Source of the DNA: Gigantopelta aegis
Lineage: Eukaryota; Mollusca; Gastropoda; Neomphalida; Peltospiridae
DNA: 64,000 bases
Direction of reading: 5' to 3'
Assembly: GCF_016097555.1 (NCBI RefSeq)
Contig: NC_054712.1
Coordinates: 57,882,876-57,946,875 of the forward strand
How positions within the stretch are numbered: position 1 is the first letter of the stretch; each line of letters opens with the position of its first letter. The position numbers and the translations under genes were made by a program. Under the pieces are notes generated by a model, which saw nothing but the letters and a program-made list of their open reading frames with translations, did not search any database and was not told the DNA's origin. Of the stretch, positions 22,831 to 35,688 are shown in pieces.

Positions 22831-24200
22831 CTCCAGAAAATATCACCAGATTAATTCAACATGTTCATGTTCATAAAACAATGTGAAAAATACAAACAAA
22901 ATAATTGACTAAGTTCAATTCCACAAAGTATGAAGTAAGTAGATTAAATAAACGAGTGAAACCTATTAACAGCAAAGTACAAAAGCAATATGGCTGAAAA
23001 TCACACTGAAATCAAAGTAATTTTTGAAAACAAATGAATTATTTCTCAATGCATAAAGTACGACTCATGTGTGGCTGGTTTCGACTCTAGTCAATTTCTG
23101 AAAAGTAATGCAATCAATAAATTAAAACGTGATAATGTAAATTATCAACAATGCTTAATTTTTAAATCTAATTGATACGTGTAGCTATATTCAATTGCAA
23201 TCCTGAAATAAAATATTAGAAACAAATCCAAAAAGAAAATGTTAAGTACAGATCACATTGTATGAAGTTACAACTGAAAGTACAGTTATAAAAGGGAATT
23301 TCACAACAGGAAGTTTCAGACCGGAAGCGGAAGTAGAAACCAAGGTAAACAAAGGTTTGAGAATAGACAGGAATGAGAGGTTAGTTGTGCTAAGTCATGT
23401 CTTCAGTCCCGTCAACTGTCAAATTCCTACTGCAATTTAACAAGGTAAGTTAAATTACTCTTTATGTATATATACAATATAGATAACTGTTATACTAATG
23501 TTTAGTTAATTTAGTTAATTTACGTAGGCTACCTAAATAGGATTTAAGCGTTTTATTTTAATCAATCACCTGACACTTATTCTGCCATTTGATAATTTAA
23601 ACCATTACAAAGGAAATCTATGTTAGAAAATGTATATCCAACATTTATAAAAAAAAATGAATGTAGAAAATCTGAATGCAACAACAATATACACTCAGTG
23701 GGTTTAAATTTCTGTACAGTAAGGGCAAAAAACTCAACACAATTTAAATTAGCTGTAGTACTGGTACACAAGGTTCAAAACAAAAACAAAAAACAAAAAA
23801 CAACAACATTAGAATTAAAATAATTGAAAATAATTTACAATGTAAAACTCAAAAATGAGTAGAAAAATACAATGAAATAAATTACATTACTGTAGTTCTA
23901 GAGCTCTAGGAAAAAATGGGAAAAATACACAAGAGTGAAAGGATAAATAAATAAAATGCACTTACATATCCTTTCCGAATGATGAAAAAAAAAGTACTGA
24001 TAACACAGGCGCAAGAGTCACATTAATCAGAGTCTGGTACCACAATAGTTCTGTAGAAACACATTCTTGAAAGTTCTGCACAGAAACAAACGTTGGTTTT
24101 CAGTTGTCCAAGATCCCACAGTTTTAGATGAACGTTGTCCCTACGTCGGCTCCAAAGAGAATTCACTCGGACAAGGGAGCCAATTTTATTGGAAAACTTA

Positions 24201-24633
24201 TGTAGCAGTCGGTATTTTGTGCGTGAAGCTTGGTTCAACAAAGTTCACAACACCAGCTACGGGTTAGGGCATCATCTTTTATTCATGTAAACATAATACA
24301 CAAGACACACCCATATGAATTACACGTAGGCATTGTGTTGATATATTCCATAACAACTGGGGAAACCTTTAAATTAAACTTCTACTATTTCTCTCTTATC
24401 TGAACTTGTTTCTTCAAATACTAAATAATTCTGTCCTGTCTGGTCAGTCCAAAGAAAGCATGCAGTTACAGGTGAGTGTTAATTATCCAATGGGAGAGAA
24501 AGAGACAAGGGTCAAAGTTTAAAGATAGCTTGGGTGTTTGTATTGTAGCTATGGCTACCAAAAGAGCTCACACTGACTGCACTGATGTGGTCACGCGTGG
24601 TTGACCAGCATACACGAACACATCACAGGTACA
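24201..24633 (-). repeat. 5' LTR of the Ty3/gypsy element
   Basis: 433 bp, matching 16465-16897 except at about two positions. Immediately inside it, on the minus strand, a TGGCTCCCTTGTCCGAG word lies about 17 bp from the LTR. It could be a primer-binding site, but I could not assign it to a tRNA. Confidence 0.95.
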
Positions 24634-24639
24634 CATATT

Positions 24640-25084
24640 GGATCATAAGGTACCACAAAAGAGGGGCCAGTGCCATTTCTGTATGCTGTGGATATATTAG
24701 ATTATGATGACGTCCAGCACTGCTCTTGCTATACACAATGCACCGTATAATGATTAACTGTTGTAAACCGTCTAAACTCTTATCATAACGTTTGTTTTTT
24801 ACTCTGTTGTGTAGAGATGTGACATTGAATAGCTAATCATTGGGAGATTCAAGATTGTTACATAATGCAGAGAATATCACACAACTTTAATTTTTGTTAT
24901 TGCCTAGGTGTTTCACTGGAAGGTGGAGAACAGATTACTATACATTAATATCAGTTTTCGGAGAAAAATACCTTTAGTCGGAAGTCCCTTTCAGCAGATA
25001 CTGAAATAATTGCCGAATTATAAATGTCACATATTTTTAGTCAGATGCTTCTATAAATTCCACACAAAGACTACTGAAGATATT
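24640..25084. other. No gene seen
   Basis: AT-rich unique sequence to the right of the gypsy element. I find no coding, RNA or repeat signal. Confidence 0.6.
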
Positions 25085-25235
25085 TCCCACATTCGTATGT
25101 GCCACTAACCACAGTACAGACCTAGGTTTTTATATACTAGTAGTGGAGCACTGGATGGAATAGGGAATGTCAATTGGTCTACCTAAAATCAACTTAGTGG
25201 GATCGACCTTAGACGTCTCGCATCAGAGGCAGTCA
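25085..25235 (-). mobile_element. Old SINE remnant (family I)
   Basis: On the minus strand the words GGATCGATCC-like head, TTCCATCCAGTGCTCCACTA and a worn core are recognisable but heavily diverged. Confidence 0.5.
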
Positions 25236-25289
25236 CCGAATGTTTAAAATTATTTAAATTTATAAATATATATTTAATACCTATTTATT

Positions 25290-25444
25290 ACAGAATTAGT
25301 AATTTTTATTACAAAATGGATCGGGGTTTTTTTAATTACAGAATGGGTACCTCTGTTTATTACTGAATGGGCAGATTTTTTAATAACATTCTGGGTACTT
25401 ATTACAAAATGGGTCGGGGTTTTTTTAATTACAGAATGGGTACA

Positions 25445-25460
<16 letters not shown>
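25290..25460. repeat. Short imperfect repeats of ATTACAAAATGGGT
   Basis: ATTACAAAATGGGTCGGGGT and ATTACAGAATGGGTAC alternate several times over 170 bp. The open frame across it is a repeat artefact. Confidence 0.7.
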
Positions 25461-25970
<510 letters not shown>

Positions 25971-25999
25971 GGACAGGTGACAATCACGGATTTAGTGGG

Positions 26000-27895
26000 C
26001 CTTATTTTTCTATATATGGATTATAAATGGCAATTACATTCATTTGGAATACAAAACCTAGTTATTGTATGATCGAAAACATTGTAATTGAACTACGATC
26101 GAGGAAATTCCATGACACAATTTATTTTTTTAAATTTGGAAGTCAAAAATACGGCAAAAAAGACTCGTAGTGATGAGGGTGTATATACGACAACCGTATA
26201 ATGCATTTTAGAATTTTATATAAACGTTTACCGTGTATAGAGATTTGGCAAATGAGGGCCGGCTATATAATAAAATAATTTTAAAAATTACATTATTTCA
26301 TGACAAAAATAACTGCGAATGCGCTGAACTAAAATAATAACCAGTCGGAACATGAACTCCCCATTTATTATTATTATTATTATTATTATCAGGCGCGTGT
26401 GCATGAAATTTAGCAGGGAAGAGAGTCTAGACGGTTACAACGCTATAGTGATTGGTTCGAAAACGGATAACATGTTTTCCAGCATCACAAATGTGGCATA
26501 CGACCAGCAGTCGTTTTTCGTTAAACGATTGCAAATTATTTTGACTGATTCGCAAAGTGGTCATTCGGTTTAATGTACAGCGTGAAAAAAAAAAAAAAAA
26601 AAAAAAAAAAAAACAGTAAAGGAGCCTACTGTCGCATGTTTTGCCGTCCAAAGGTTGGCTTAATTATTACTTAACCCAGTTGAATCATGTTTTACGTGCA
26701 CGGACAAGTTCAGCCTGCCTGTTTGTGCGTGTGTGTGCATGCACGTTAATCGTGCATTTTTATAGACCCCCCCCCCCCCCCTAAAACACCGCCCCCCTCA
26801 TCCCAAAAAGGTAGTAGTAGGCTAATAATAATAATAATAATAATACACTATTGTTATTGTCCTATTTATTTGCGATAAAATTAACTTTAAAAATTATTTA
26901 CGATAGGAGCCTCAAAATTGCAATCAGAGAAAAATTATTAAGTTCAAGCCCTGTTGTTAGTTTGTGTACTGTTCGAAGTTAGTTTCTCTTTCAGATAATC
27001 TACCTCAGCAACTGATAATTTGTAATTTTTATTTTGATTCATACAAACCTCCCACCACCCCCCCACCACCCCACCGCGTTTAGAAAACGCACTGTTCGTA
27101 CAGTATTTAGTATGTATTCCTTCTGTTCCAGATGGTTCGGTAATATGGATCAATCAAATACTTATTTACCGCCTATACACAATTTTGCTGTGTTTATAGG
27201 CAGCCCTCGTTAGCGGAAGCCATATACACGGCCATCGTATATATAGCCACTTCATATATAAACACCGTCTAGATCACAGTATTCTTTAAAAATGTAATAA
27301 TTGCTATCCCAAGCCAGCTGTAATTAGTCATGGGGTTATGGCATATTTTATATAATAATAAATTTAATAAAGTGAAAAATGAATGTGGTGTTTAGATTTT
27401 TCCGCGTACAACAAACGATACTTTACCTGTACGTGTAAAGGCCTAACTAGTCGGGATTGTCGCCGTTTAAAATGCTTCTGTTGCTAAAATAAATTAATGT
27501 ATAAGCTTATTATCATTCAGTACATGTTTATATAATTTTTATAACTTATTTTCATTGTTTTTCTTTCGATTTACCCTACGTCGCAGAAGACGGTGAAGCG
27601 ATCTCGTTACATGAGCTTGGCAAATCGTTTTGACAATGCCGTTATTCGGGGGTTGCCCATCACGTGACTGCAAAAACAATACGTAACACCTGTTCGTTCC
27701 AAATAGGCGTTATTTTTCCCGAATTATGGACCGTCTACATAATTCAATTATTTTTACAAAATATCAGTAATAAGTGGGTTATGGTAGTTATGTAAATGGT
27801 TAAATAAAGTACTTTTAGCAACAAATCAAATGTATATATTTTCAGATAATACTTTGTTAGGTCATTAATTAAGTCAACCATCCGTGACAGAACGC
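26000..27895. other. No gene seen
   Basis: AT-rich sequence with a TTA microsatellite (26367-26390), poly-A (26585-26612), poly-C (26766-26780) and ATA repeats (26823-26845). Short open frames have no recognisable domains. Confidence 0.55.
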
Positions 27896-28687
27896 CTTTA
27901 AAGGAACTTAGTCCAGGAGCCAGGTCGATTTATCTGTCGGAGAGTCAGGAAGGTTTGAACATTGATTCTTATGTAAAACATATGTGTAGCTTTCAGATCT
28001 GCAACTCTTACTTGTCTAAACCTGTACGTTAATTGGGAATTTGTGTTCGAACTGCTGCTACCCAAAAACAACAGCCCACGGGAAAGACACCAAATTTCAG
28101 TTATAGGCGAGATGAAACTCTTTAAACATGTTTTTTTGTGACGCTAAATAGCCAAACTTTCCATTTTGATTTGCTGGACTTTCATAATTGGTAAATTTGA
28201 CCTACATTTTCAAGGTCAAATGAAGGTCATTGTTTCTGAATATATAATATTCTGTAAATGACACAAATCATTGGATTCTTTTAATTCTTTCCAATAATAT
28301 TGATCAATAATGTTCATATTATGACTTTGGTTTATAGATATATCCATTACACATCTAGTAGGGGTGCTTCCTGATTGAAATTTCAGGGGCAGATCCATAA
28401 TTTAACGAAAGGGGGAGATGTTTAGGGAAAGGTTACGTCCACATTTTGGGGCATGGTTTGTTAGAATTGGGTACCAATGCTTTCTGAAGTCTGTACAGAG
28501 TATAGCTTATGCTGAGGATGGGTGCGGGTTATGGTGAGGGTAGGTATCCATGCAAAAGTGACCTTTAAAGGTCATTTTGGGGTCATTTAGGGTCAAATTA
28601 GGGTACATTAAGTTTTTACATTTTTCAGAACTTTGAGGGTAGGGCTTTTTACAAATATGCTACACAAAGTTCACTCTTCATACATTA

Positions 28688-28775
28688 GATAGGAAATCCG
28701 TTGCATTTTTCCATTAGTATCCAGGGATCTTTTATTATGCATCATCCCACGGACAGGATAGTACATATCACGGCA
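28688..28775 (-). mobile_element. SINE core fragment inside the left arm
   Basis: 'ccattagtatccagggatct' with CATCCCACGGACAGGATAG matches the family-I core in reverse. The right arm has no such block at the corresponding place, so it is a later insertion into the left arm. Confidence 0.6.
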
Positions 28776-29184
28776 TACTATGGGGAATCTTGATATTAAA
28801 ATTAATTTATCTCGAAACAATGTGTTTATAAGTGTCTAAAACGTCGTTTAAAACATTAATGGTACCCGTGCAGGGTAAGGTTTATGGTGAGGGTAGGTAC
28901 CCATGTGTAATTGACCTTTATTGAGATATATGTAGAGTATGGTTTATGGTAAAGGTAGGTACTCATGGCATTTTGACCTTTAGGGTGTTATTTTAGAAGC
29001 TAGTTGGGGTCAAAATCGAAATGTTTATTTTGTTTTATCTGTAAGTCTAGGTTCTTTCCAGAAAGTGCTATTAAAGGTTTACTTTTGAGTATTAAATGTA
29101 GTTAATTGGTCAGTATAATCTGCATGTTAACTGGGAAATCTGGAATAAAAAACACATTTATTTTACAGTATTAATTTCGTGCGA

Positions 29185-31145
29185 TACATTTTTTCTAGAT
29201 ACTGTATGTAACTTGGAAATCTGGAACGAAAAATGCATTTATTTTACAATACTAATTTCGTGCAATACATTCTTCCAGATACTGTATGTAGATAACTGGC
29301 TCTACAATGCATACAAACTGACAGGCCATTATAATTTGTATTGGTATAGCAGTTATAAAACATAAACCTGTGCGTTAGCTGGGAATGTGCATGTTTTAAA
29401 TGGTTTGTCGAAATTGTTTCCTCTGTCAGCTACTACACAAAAACAAAGGAGTACTCACTAAATTAACTGTTTCTCACCTGAATAAAGTCAAATGATGTGT
29501 GTAAGTTAACCAATTGTTCCAAAAATGTTTATGAATAAAAATATGAAATATAAATTTATATATGTTTTGTTTAATCCGGTTTTGGTGTAGAATGAAATGA
29601 AATATGCTTCATATAATATTATTGGGAATTTAAACAGATCCCATCTGTCTTTCTAAACGACTAAGCAAATACAATTTCAGGCACGTTTTGTTAGAAATGG
29701 GGACACATGCTCAATGCTATATAGTGTAAGGTTTACAAAGAGGGTAGGTACCCCGTCATGTTAAGATCATTTAAAGCCATTTGCCACAAATTGAGGATTT
29801 TTTTTTTGATTTTTTTTTTTTGGGGGGGTGGGGGGTGGGGGAGAGAGTGGTTGAATATTATCACTATTTAAGATATAATGTTATTATCTAATTAAAGACA
29901 ATATCACTGTTTATTCTAGCAACAATTAAAATGGTATATCTTAATTGGTTTCTATGATTAAACGTATCATTCAACATGAACAATTGCCATATAACTAACC
30001 TGTTTCATATTATGACTGATAGATAGCAGCAATGGATTGCAGTATATGTGTATTCTGGAATACATATCTGCCTTGTTTTGCTAAATTCAACTTATTTCTC
30101 CAATCTCCTTAAGCAGGATGTAGACTACTGTCAAATTATGGATGCTTTAAAAGTATGTTTAGAAATTAGCTCTTTTTCAAATGTAGACTCCGTATCACCA
30201 TACAAATCATCAAATCAGTGTGTTTCAAGTAGAGTATGTCCTGCCCAGTATTTGATGACTACCCAAATGGTATCAAACCTTCGTCTTTAGGGTGACCAAG
30301 ATAGCAAACCAATAATAGTGTCATGTGTCTGTCTGCATTCAACCACAACTCGAGAATATGCTTCATGCTTGGATGAAATATTGTGTATATATAGCTGCGT
30401 CATACTTTCCTATTTGGTTGAATGTGCCGTTTTTGGATCCTCAACCATCTCCAATGATGAGCCCATACTTAAAACTAATGTAACCCCATGTCCCATAGAA
30501 TATTGAATAAAAAAACAAAAAAAACATTGTTACTCTGATCCTGCATGATCAACTGGGATACTACTTGTGGCAAGAGAATGCTACGTAGGGTGATAATTTG
30601 TAGACTGACAGTTTTCTTACCTTACGTTTGATGGTTGTGCTCTGATCTTTGCATTAAACAAACCAATTGCAAACACATTTGTCAACATAGTTTTGGGAAA
30701 GATTGATAGTTCCACTAGAAAAGATATTTATATCTTTGACACTCATATTGAGAAACAATACATAAAGCTACCAACAAAAATCTAAGGAGTAGGAAAGATA
30801 AAGGTAAATTTTGCAAAATTATAGATGTAACATTCATTTGTCACAAGTGTAGTTCTAATGTTTCATTAATTATTAATGAAACCAACAGTGTTCTTTCCAT
30901 TCTTAAAGAGTAGAACTGTTGTGGACCTCATAAACTGAGGTATATGTATGTTGTGTGTATGGAGCTACTGAATCAGATGTTGGGATTGATACTCAGGTTA
31001 AGGATATTAAAAAATAACCCAGAAGTTCTGAAATACTTCCATCTAGCTAAGATGCCACCGAGTTATATGTGGGATGACCTATATCCAACCATACATATTG
31101 GTACATGTGAAGATTCTATAAATTGATAATGGTCTAAAACCTGCA
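29185..31145 (+). other. Loop of the foldback element, possible decayed coding region
   Basis: The unpaired centre of the inverted repeat. A plus-strand run around 30620-30790 reads FDGCALIFALNKPIANTFVN and later DIYIFDTHIEKQYIKL before stops intervene, and short frames continue to 31126. This might be a degraded transposon protein, but I cannot name a family. An 85-bp tandem duplication lies at about 29130-29292. Confidence 0.35.
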
Positions 31146-32274
31146 TGGGAAAGGATGTGTTACACGAAATGAATATTGTCAAATAAACACATTTTTAATT
31201 CCAGATTCCTCTTAGTTTATATGAATATTGCAATATATACTGATCAATTAGTCAAAATCAAGAGTTAACCTTAAACAACACTTTTTAGAAAAAAACTTAC
31301 TCTCATAGATATTAACACAATGTAACCAAAATATTGATTTTGACTTGCAATGACATCTAAAATCACCCCTAAAGTGACATTTAAATGTCACAATAGTGTG
31401 AAAACATACCTTCACCATAAACCTTGTCTTAAACAGATCTCAATACAGTACATTTTGCGTGGATTCCTACCATCACCATAAACCTTACTCTGTATAAACA
31501 TCAATAAGCATGGGTACCCATTTCTAACAAAGCTACCATTAATTATTTCTAACATATGTTTTAGACATTAGTAAACATAATTTCGAGATCAGTTGATTTT
31601 TATATCACGTTTCCCTATAGTTTAGATGTAAATTGTTATATATAATGATCCATTATAATCTGTTTATGAAAAGCGAACTTTAAGTAGCATATTTGTAAAA
31701 AGCCCTGCCCGCATAAATCAGAAAAAAAAAAAAAAAAAAAACACCTTAATGTTTCCTAAATGACCGTAAATGACTCCAAAATGATCCTTTAGAGTCAATT
31801 TCATGACTCCAAAATGATCCTTTAGAGTCAATTTCGCATAGGTACCTCCCCTCGCCATAAATTGTACCTATACTTACCATGTAAAGACCTCACTAAGCAT
31901 GGGTACTCGTTGATTAAATTCTGGATCTGCCCCAGAAAGACATAATTTCGAAATCAGTTGATTGTTAGATCATGTTTCCCTACAGTTTGCATCTAAATTG
32001 TAATATATAATGATCCATTATAATCATATTTATAAAAAGCTAACTTCAAGTAACATATTTGTAAAAAAAACCTACCCGTAAAGATAAGAACAATGTAAAA
32101 AAACACTTAACTTCCACTAATTTGACCCTAAATGACCTTAAATGACCCCCCAAAATGACCTTTAAAGGTGACCTTTGTGTGGGGACCTACCCTCACCGTA
32201 AATCGTACCTACTCTCATCATAAACCATACCAGACCTCAGTAAGCATTGGTACCCATTTCTAACAAACCATGCC

Positions 32275-33487
32275 TGTCACGGTAATCATTTCGGCTGGTA
32301 TTATAAAAAGACCTTATTGTTTGGCTCGTCACGTAGGGGTTAATGATCACCTGACCTCATGTTAAAGTACTACTCTTGTAGGACTGTCTACTATTAATCG
32401 GGATATCCATAACATGAAATAAGACTACAACAAAGAATGTATTACCATTGGTTTATTTATAGGCTATTTCTCATACCCATAAACCTAACGAACTCATAAA
32501 CACAAGATACAGTTTGTTGTGTTAAGGTAATACAATGATAAGACTACAATAATACACTAATCACAATATCATACAAGATCAATTAAGAGCAGATGGTTGG
32601 CAGTCTTGCTTTTAACGATTCATTACGTAGTTTTAGATAATAGTAATCCTAGTTTAATACTTAGTTTTCAAGCGTAAGCAATTACCACAGATTAACACTA
32701 TATTATCTCCTTTTAGATATATACTCTACTATCAACTATCCATTAAATGCATATTACACATCATAACTTAAACATATTTACCAACATTCCAGCGTAGAGA
32801 TTAGCACTGAGTATAAATCACTCAGGCGTGGCGCCTCGTCCCATTCTCATGATCAAAACGAGTGGGGTGGGAACTATTTTCGCGTGCCCCTATCCAAAAC
32901 GGTTCAGGCACGTCCACCATGGATCCGCGTTCTGGCATCGTCAGCCCACGGTTCCATGGCGGAATCCTCGCACTCAGGTCTCCCACCATTATATAAGAAA
33001 TCACGCGGACCCAACCGGAGACAATCAAAATCAAGCCATGCCGGCTAATTATTTGACGACTCGATTAACCAGTTGTGTTTTAAACAATCGGCATTTGTTA
33101 TCTAATAAGATAACGGAATAACTTATGATTAACTACTGATCGTTTCTAATTAGGACCGAGTCGTCTGCATTTAATGCGCTAGTTAGTTTTGTTGTATCTC
33201 CTACCAGTGTCTCACATTAATTAAATAACCATTGCAGAAATAGAACAACAGAACATTTTAAACACTTAAAAACAGTGTAGACAATACACTATCATCCTAA
33301 TATAACAACATCATTAGGATAAAGTGTAGCCGCAACTCTCTTTGACATATGCATATTAAACACGGTAATTTAAACGTACTGTATAAGGCAGCACAATAAT
33401 TAAATAAAAATCATGATAATATAATTATTAAGTAACACACACAGTCCAGTTGGAGAAGAGAGAGGCACTAATGAGGGTTTTCGTCAC
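32275..33487 (-). repeat. 3' LTR (short form, 1213 bp)
   Basis: It matches the ends of 34543-38691 but lacks the roughly 3-kb ORF block. A single junction near 32960 (CCATGGCGGAATCCTCGCAC) replaces it. It keeps the CCTATCCAAAACGGTTCAGG motif that begins each ORF unit in the long LTR. Confidence 0.9.
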
Positions 33488-33800
33488 ACACCCCAGCCCA
33501 CAAAAGAATATTTACCCTACTGATGGTACGGAAATATTCTAAGTATTCATGGTGCGTTAATCGGCGCATTCGGACAAACATAATAATACAATACTATTAG
33601 CACAAAACGAGAATATATAAGTGACCACCAGTAATCACATATTGTCTTTATGTCCCTGGTGTAAAGTCTAGACACAACACATAATAATAATAACAACAAC
33701 AGGGAGGCTGCTTCATGAAGTACGCCCTTCTGTAACTTCAGTAACTAAATACCACATAATATATTACAATGCACTTTGGAATAACTTCGACTAGGCTCGA

Positions 33801-34000
33801 NNNNNNNNNNNNNNNNNNNNNNNNNNNNNNNNNNNNNNNNNNNNNNNNNNNNNNNNNNNNNNNNNNNNNNNNNNNNNNNNNNNNNNNNNNNNNNNNNNNN
33901 NNNNNNNNNNNNNNNNNNNNNNNNNNNNNNNNNNNNNNNNNNNNNNNNNNNNNNNNNNNNNNNNNNNNNNNNNNNNNNNNNNNNNNNNNNNNNNNNNNNN
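33801..34000. other. Assembly gap (200 N)
   Basis: Exactly 200 N, a conventional placeholder for a gap of unknown size. It lies in the internal part of the LTR element, where most of gag-pol would be expected. Confidence 0.99.
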
Positions 34001-34500
34001 ATCTCTATCTAGTTGTTTCTCTGCCCTAAGCGACTGATCTCTCTCTCGCGCTCTTTTCTTCTCTATATCTTTCCATTTGTTTTTCTTTCATCTCTAATTT
34101 TCTTAACTCTAATTTCTGATCAACAGACAACTGAGAATTATCTATTACCACTGGATCCTGGTATTTCTAACCTATCCTCCTCCTCTTCCTCGCTACTTTC
34201 TATCACTTTGTCTCCGTCCATTTCACTTTGTTCAATGTGATCCCCAAATATTTCGTCAATTAACTTATCTCGGATTTCCCCTACTGTTTTGCAACTAACA
34301 ATGGCAATATTCCTTTCTTCGGCTAACCCCAACTAATTCTGACCGCTTGCTACGCTTAATTAGTGTTACGGTTACTTGATCCAACAAACCTTGGCTCATT
34401 TTAGCTATTTCTTTTTATGGATATCAAATACTAAATACTCAACTAATTCGCAATAAAACATTTATATAAAGCCCCCATTTATTGCGTTACATTTATACAC
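34001..34500 (-). pseudogene. gag-like remnant next to the gap (fossil)
   Basis: Read on the minus strand, an acidic stretch (SSEEEEEDRLEIPG, 34138-34332) lies near a charged, coiled-coil-like stretch rich in Arg, Glu and Lys. The position just downstream of the primer site suits the start of gag. It is a fragment. The rest falls into the gap. Confidence 0.45.
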
Positions 34501-34518
34501 TCCTTCCCGTTTCAATAA

Positions 34519-34537
34519 TCCCGGACGAGCGCCCCAT
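34519..34537 (-). promoter_or_regulatory. Primer-binding site, tRNA-Pro-like
   Basis: The minus strand reads TGGGGCGCTCGTCCGGGAT, starting 6 bp inside the LTR. It closely resembles the tRNA-Pro primer site of gammaretroviruses. This fixes the element's orientation. Confidence 0.7.
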
Positions 34538-35688
34538 TTTCCTGTCACGGTAATCATTTCGGCTGGTATTATAAAAATACCTTATTGTTGGCTCGTCACG
34601 TAGGGGTTAATGATCACCTGACCTCACGTTAAAGTACTACTCTTGTAGGACTGTCTACTATTAATCGGGATATCCATAACATGAAATAAGACTACAACAA
34701 AGCATGTATTACCATTGGTTTATTTATAGGATATTTCTCATACCCATAAACCTAACGAACTCATAAACACAAGATACAGTTTGTTGTGTTAAGGTAATAC
34801 AATAATAAGACTACAATAATACACTAATCACAATATCATACAAGATCAATTAAGAGCAGATGGTTAGCAGTCTTGCTTTTAACGATTCATTACGTAGTTT
34901 TAGATAATAGTAATCCTAGTTTAATACTTAGTTTTCAAGCGTAAGCAATTACCACAGATTAACACTATATTATCTCCTTTTAGATATATACTCTACTATC
35001 AACTATCCATCAAATGCATATTACACATCATAACTTAAACATATTTACCAACATTCCAGCGTAGAGATTAGCACTGAGTATAAATCACTCAGGCGTGGCG
35101 CCTCGTCCTATTCACATGATCAAAACGAACTGGAACTGGAATTATATTAACGTGCCCCTATCCACAGAGGTTCAGGCACGCCCACTACGGATTTAGCCTC
35201 TGACTTCGCCAGTGACTCCACAGGGGGGGGGGGTTCCATGGCGGAGCGAGTGGGAGGGGGGGGGGGGGGGGGGGGGGGGAAAAAAGGTTGAAGTGGGCAG
35301 ATTTTGGAAAAAAGCCATTTAGTGAAGTCAACGCGGGCGCGGACCGAATAGCAGACACTTCGCAAACTTGAAGTACCACCAAGTGGGAGCCGTGCTCTGA
35401 TTGGCTGAATTTCGATTCCTCGGTGAAGCCTGTATTTTACCTAAGTCTACAAAGAGTAACTGCATCCAAAAACATGTCTGGACTCTAAATTAAAACCAAA
35501 AAGTTTATGACTGCTCGGCCGAAAAGCTTTTAGGGTGATTTTGAGCAATTTAGACGGACTGCCGAAAATAAATGGTTACCGACTGTTTACAAAAAAATAA
35601 ACATCGTTTTTGAAATGACGGCCTAAAAAATTAAAGTCAGTAAAGTCCATACTCACGGAGGTAAAGATGGTTGGCAAATGGGAGGACG

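Larger units (their letters stand above)
16465..24633 (-). mobile_element. Ty3/gypsy LTR retrotransposon (fossil, near-whole)
   Basis: This 8.17-kb element has two 433-bp LTRs (16465-16897 and 24201-24633) with TGTAGC...GGTACA ends. They differ at only about two positions, so the insertion is very recent. Flanks are AATAT and CATAT, a near-match 5-bp duplication. On the minus strand the order is LTR, a long leader (about 22831-24200, no ORF recognised), gag, protease, RT, RNase H, integrase, LTR. It looks nearly whole, with about one break in pol. No chromodomain is visible. Confidence 0.95.

Noticed and set aside
24160-24200. A definite primer-binding site for the gypsy element
   Set aside because: The TGG-starting word is offset about 17 bp from the LTR and does not match a tRNA that I can name.
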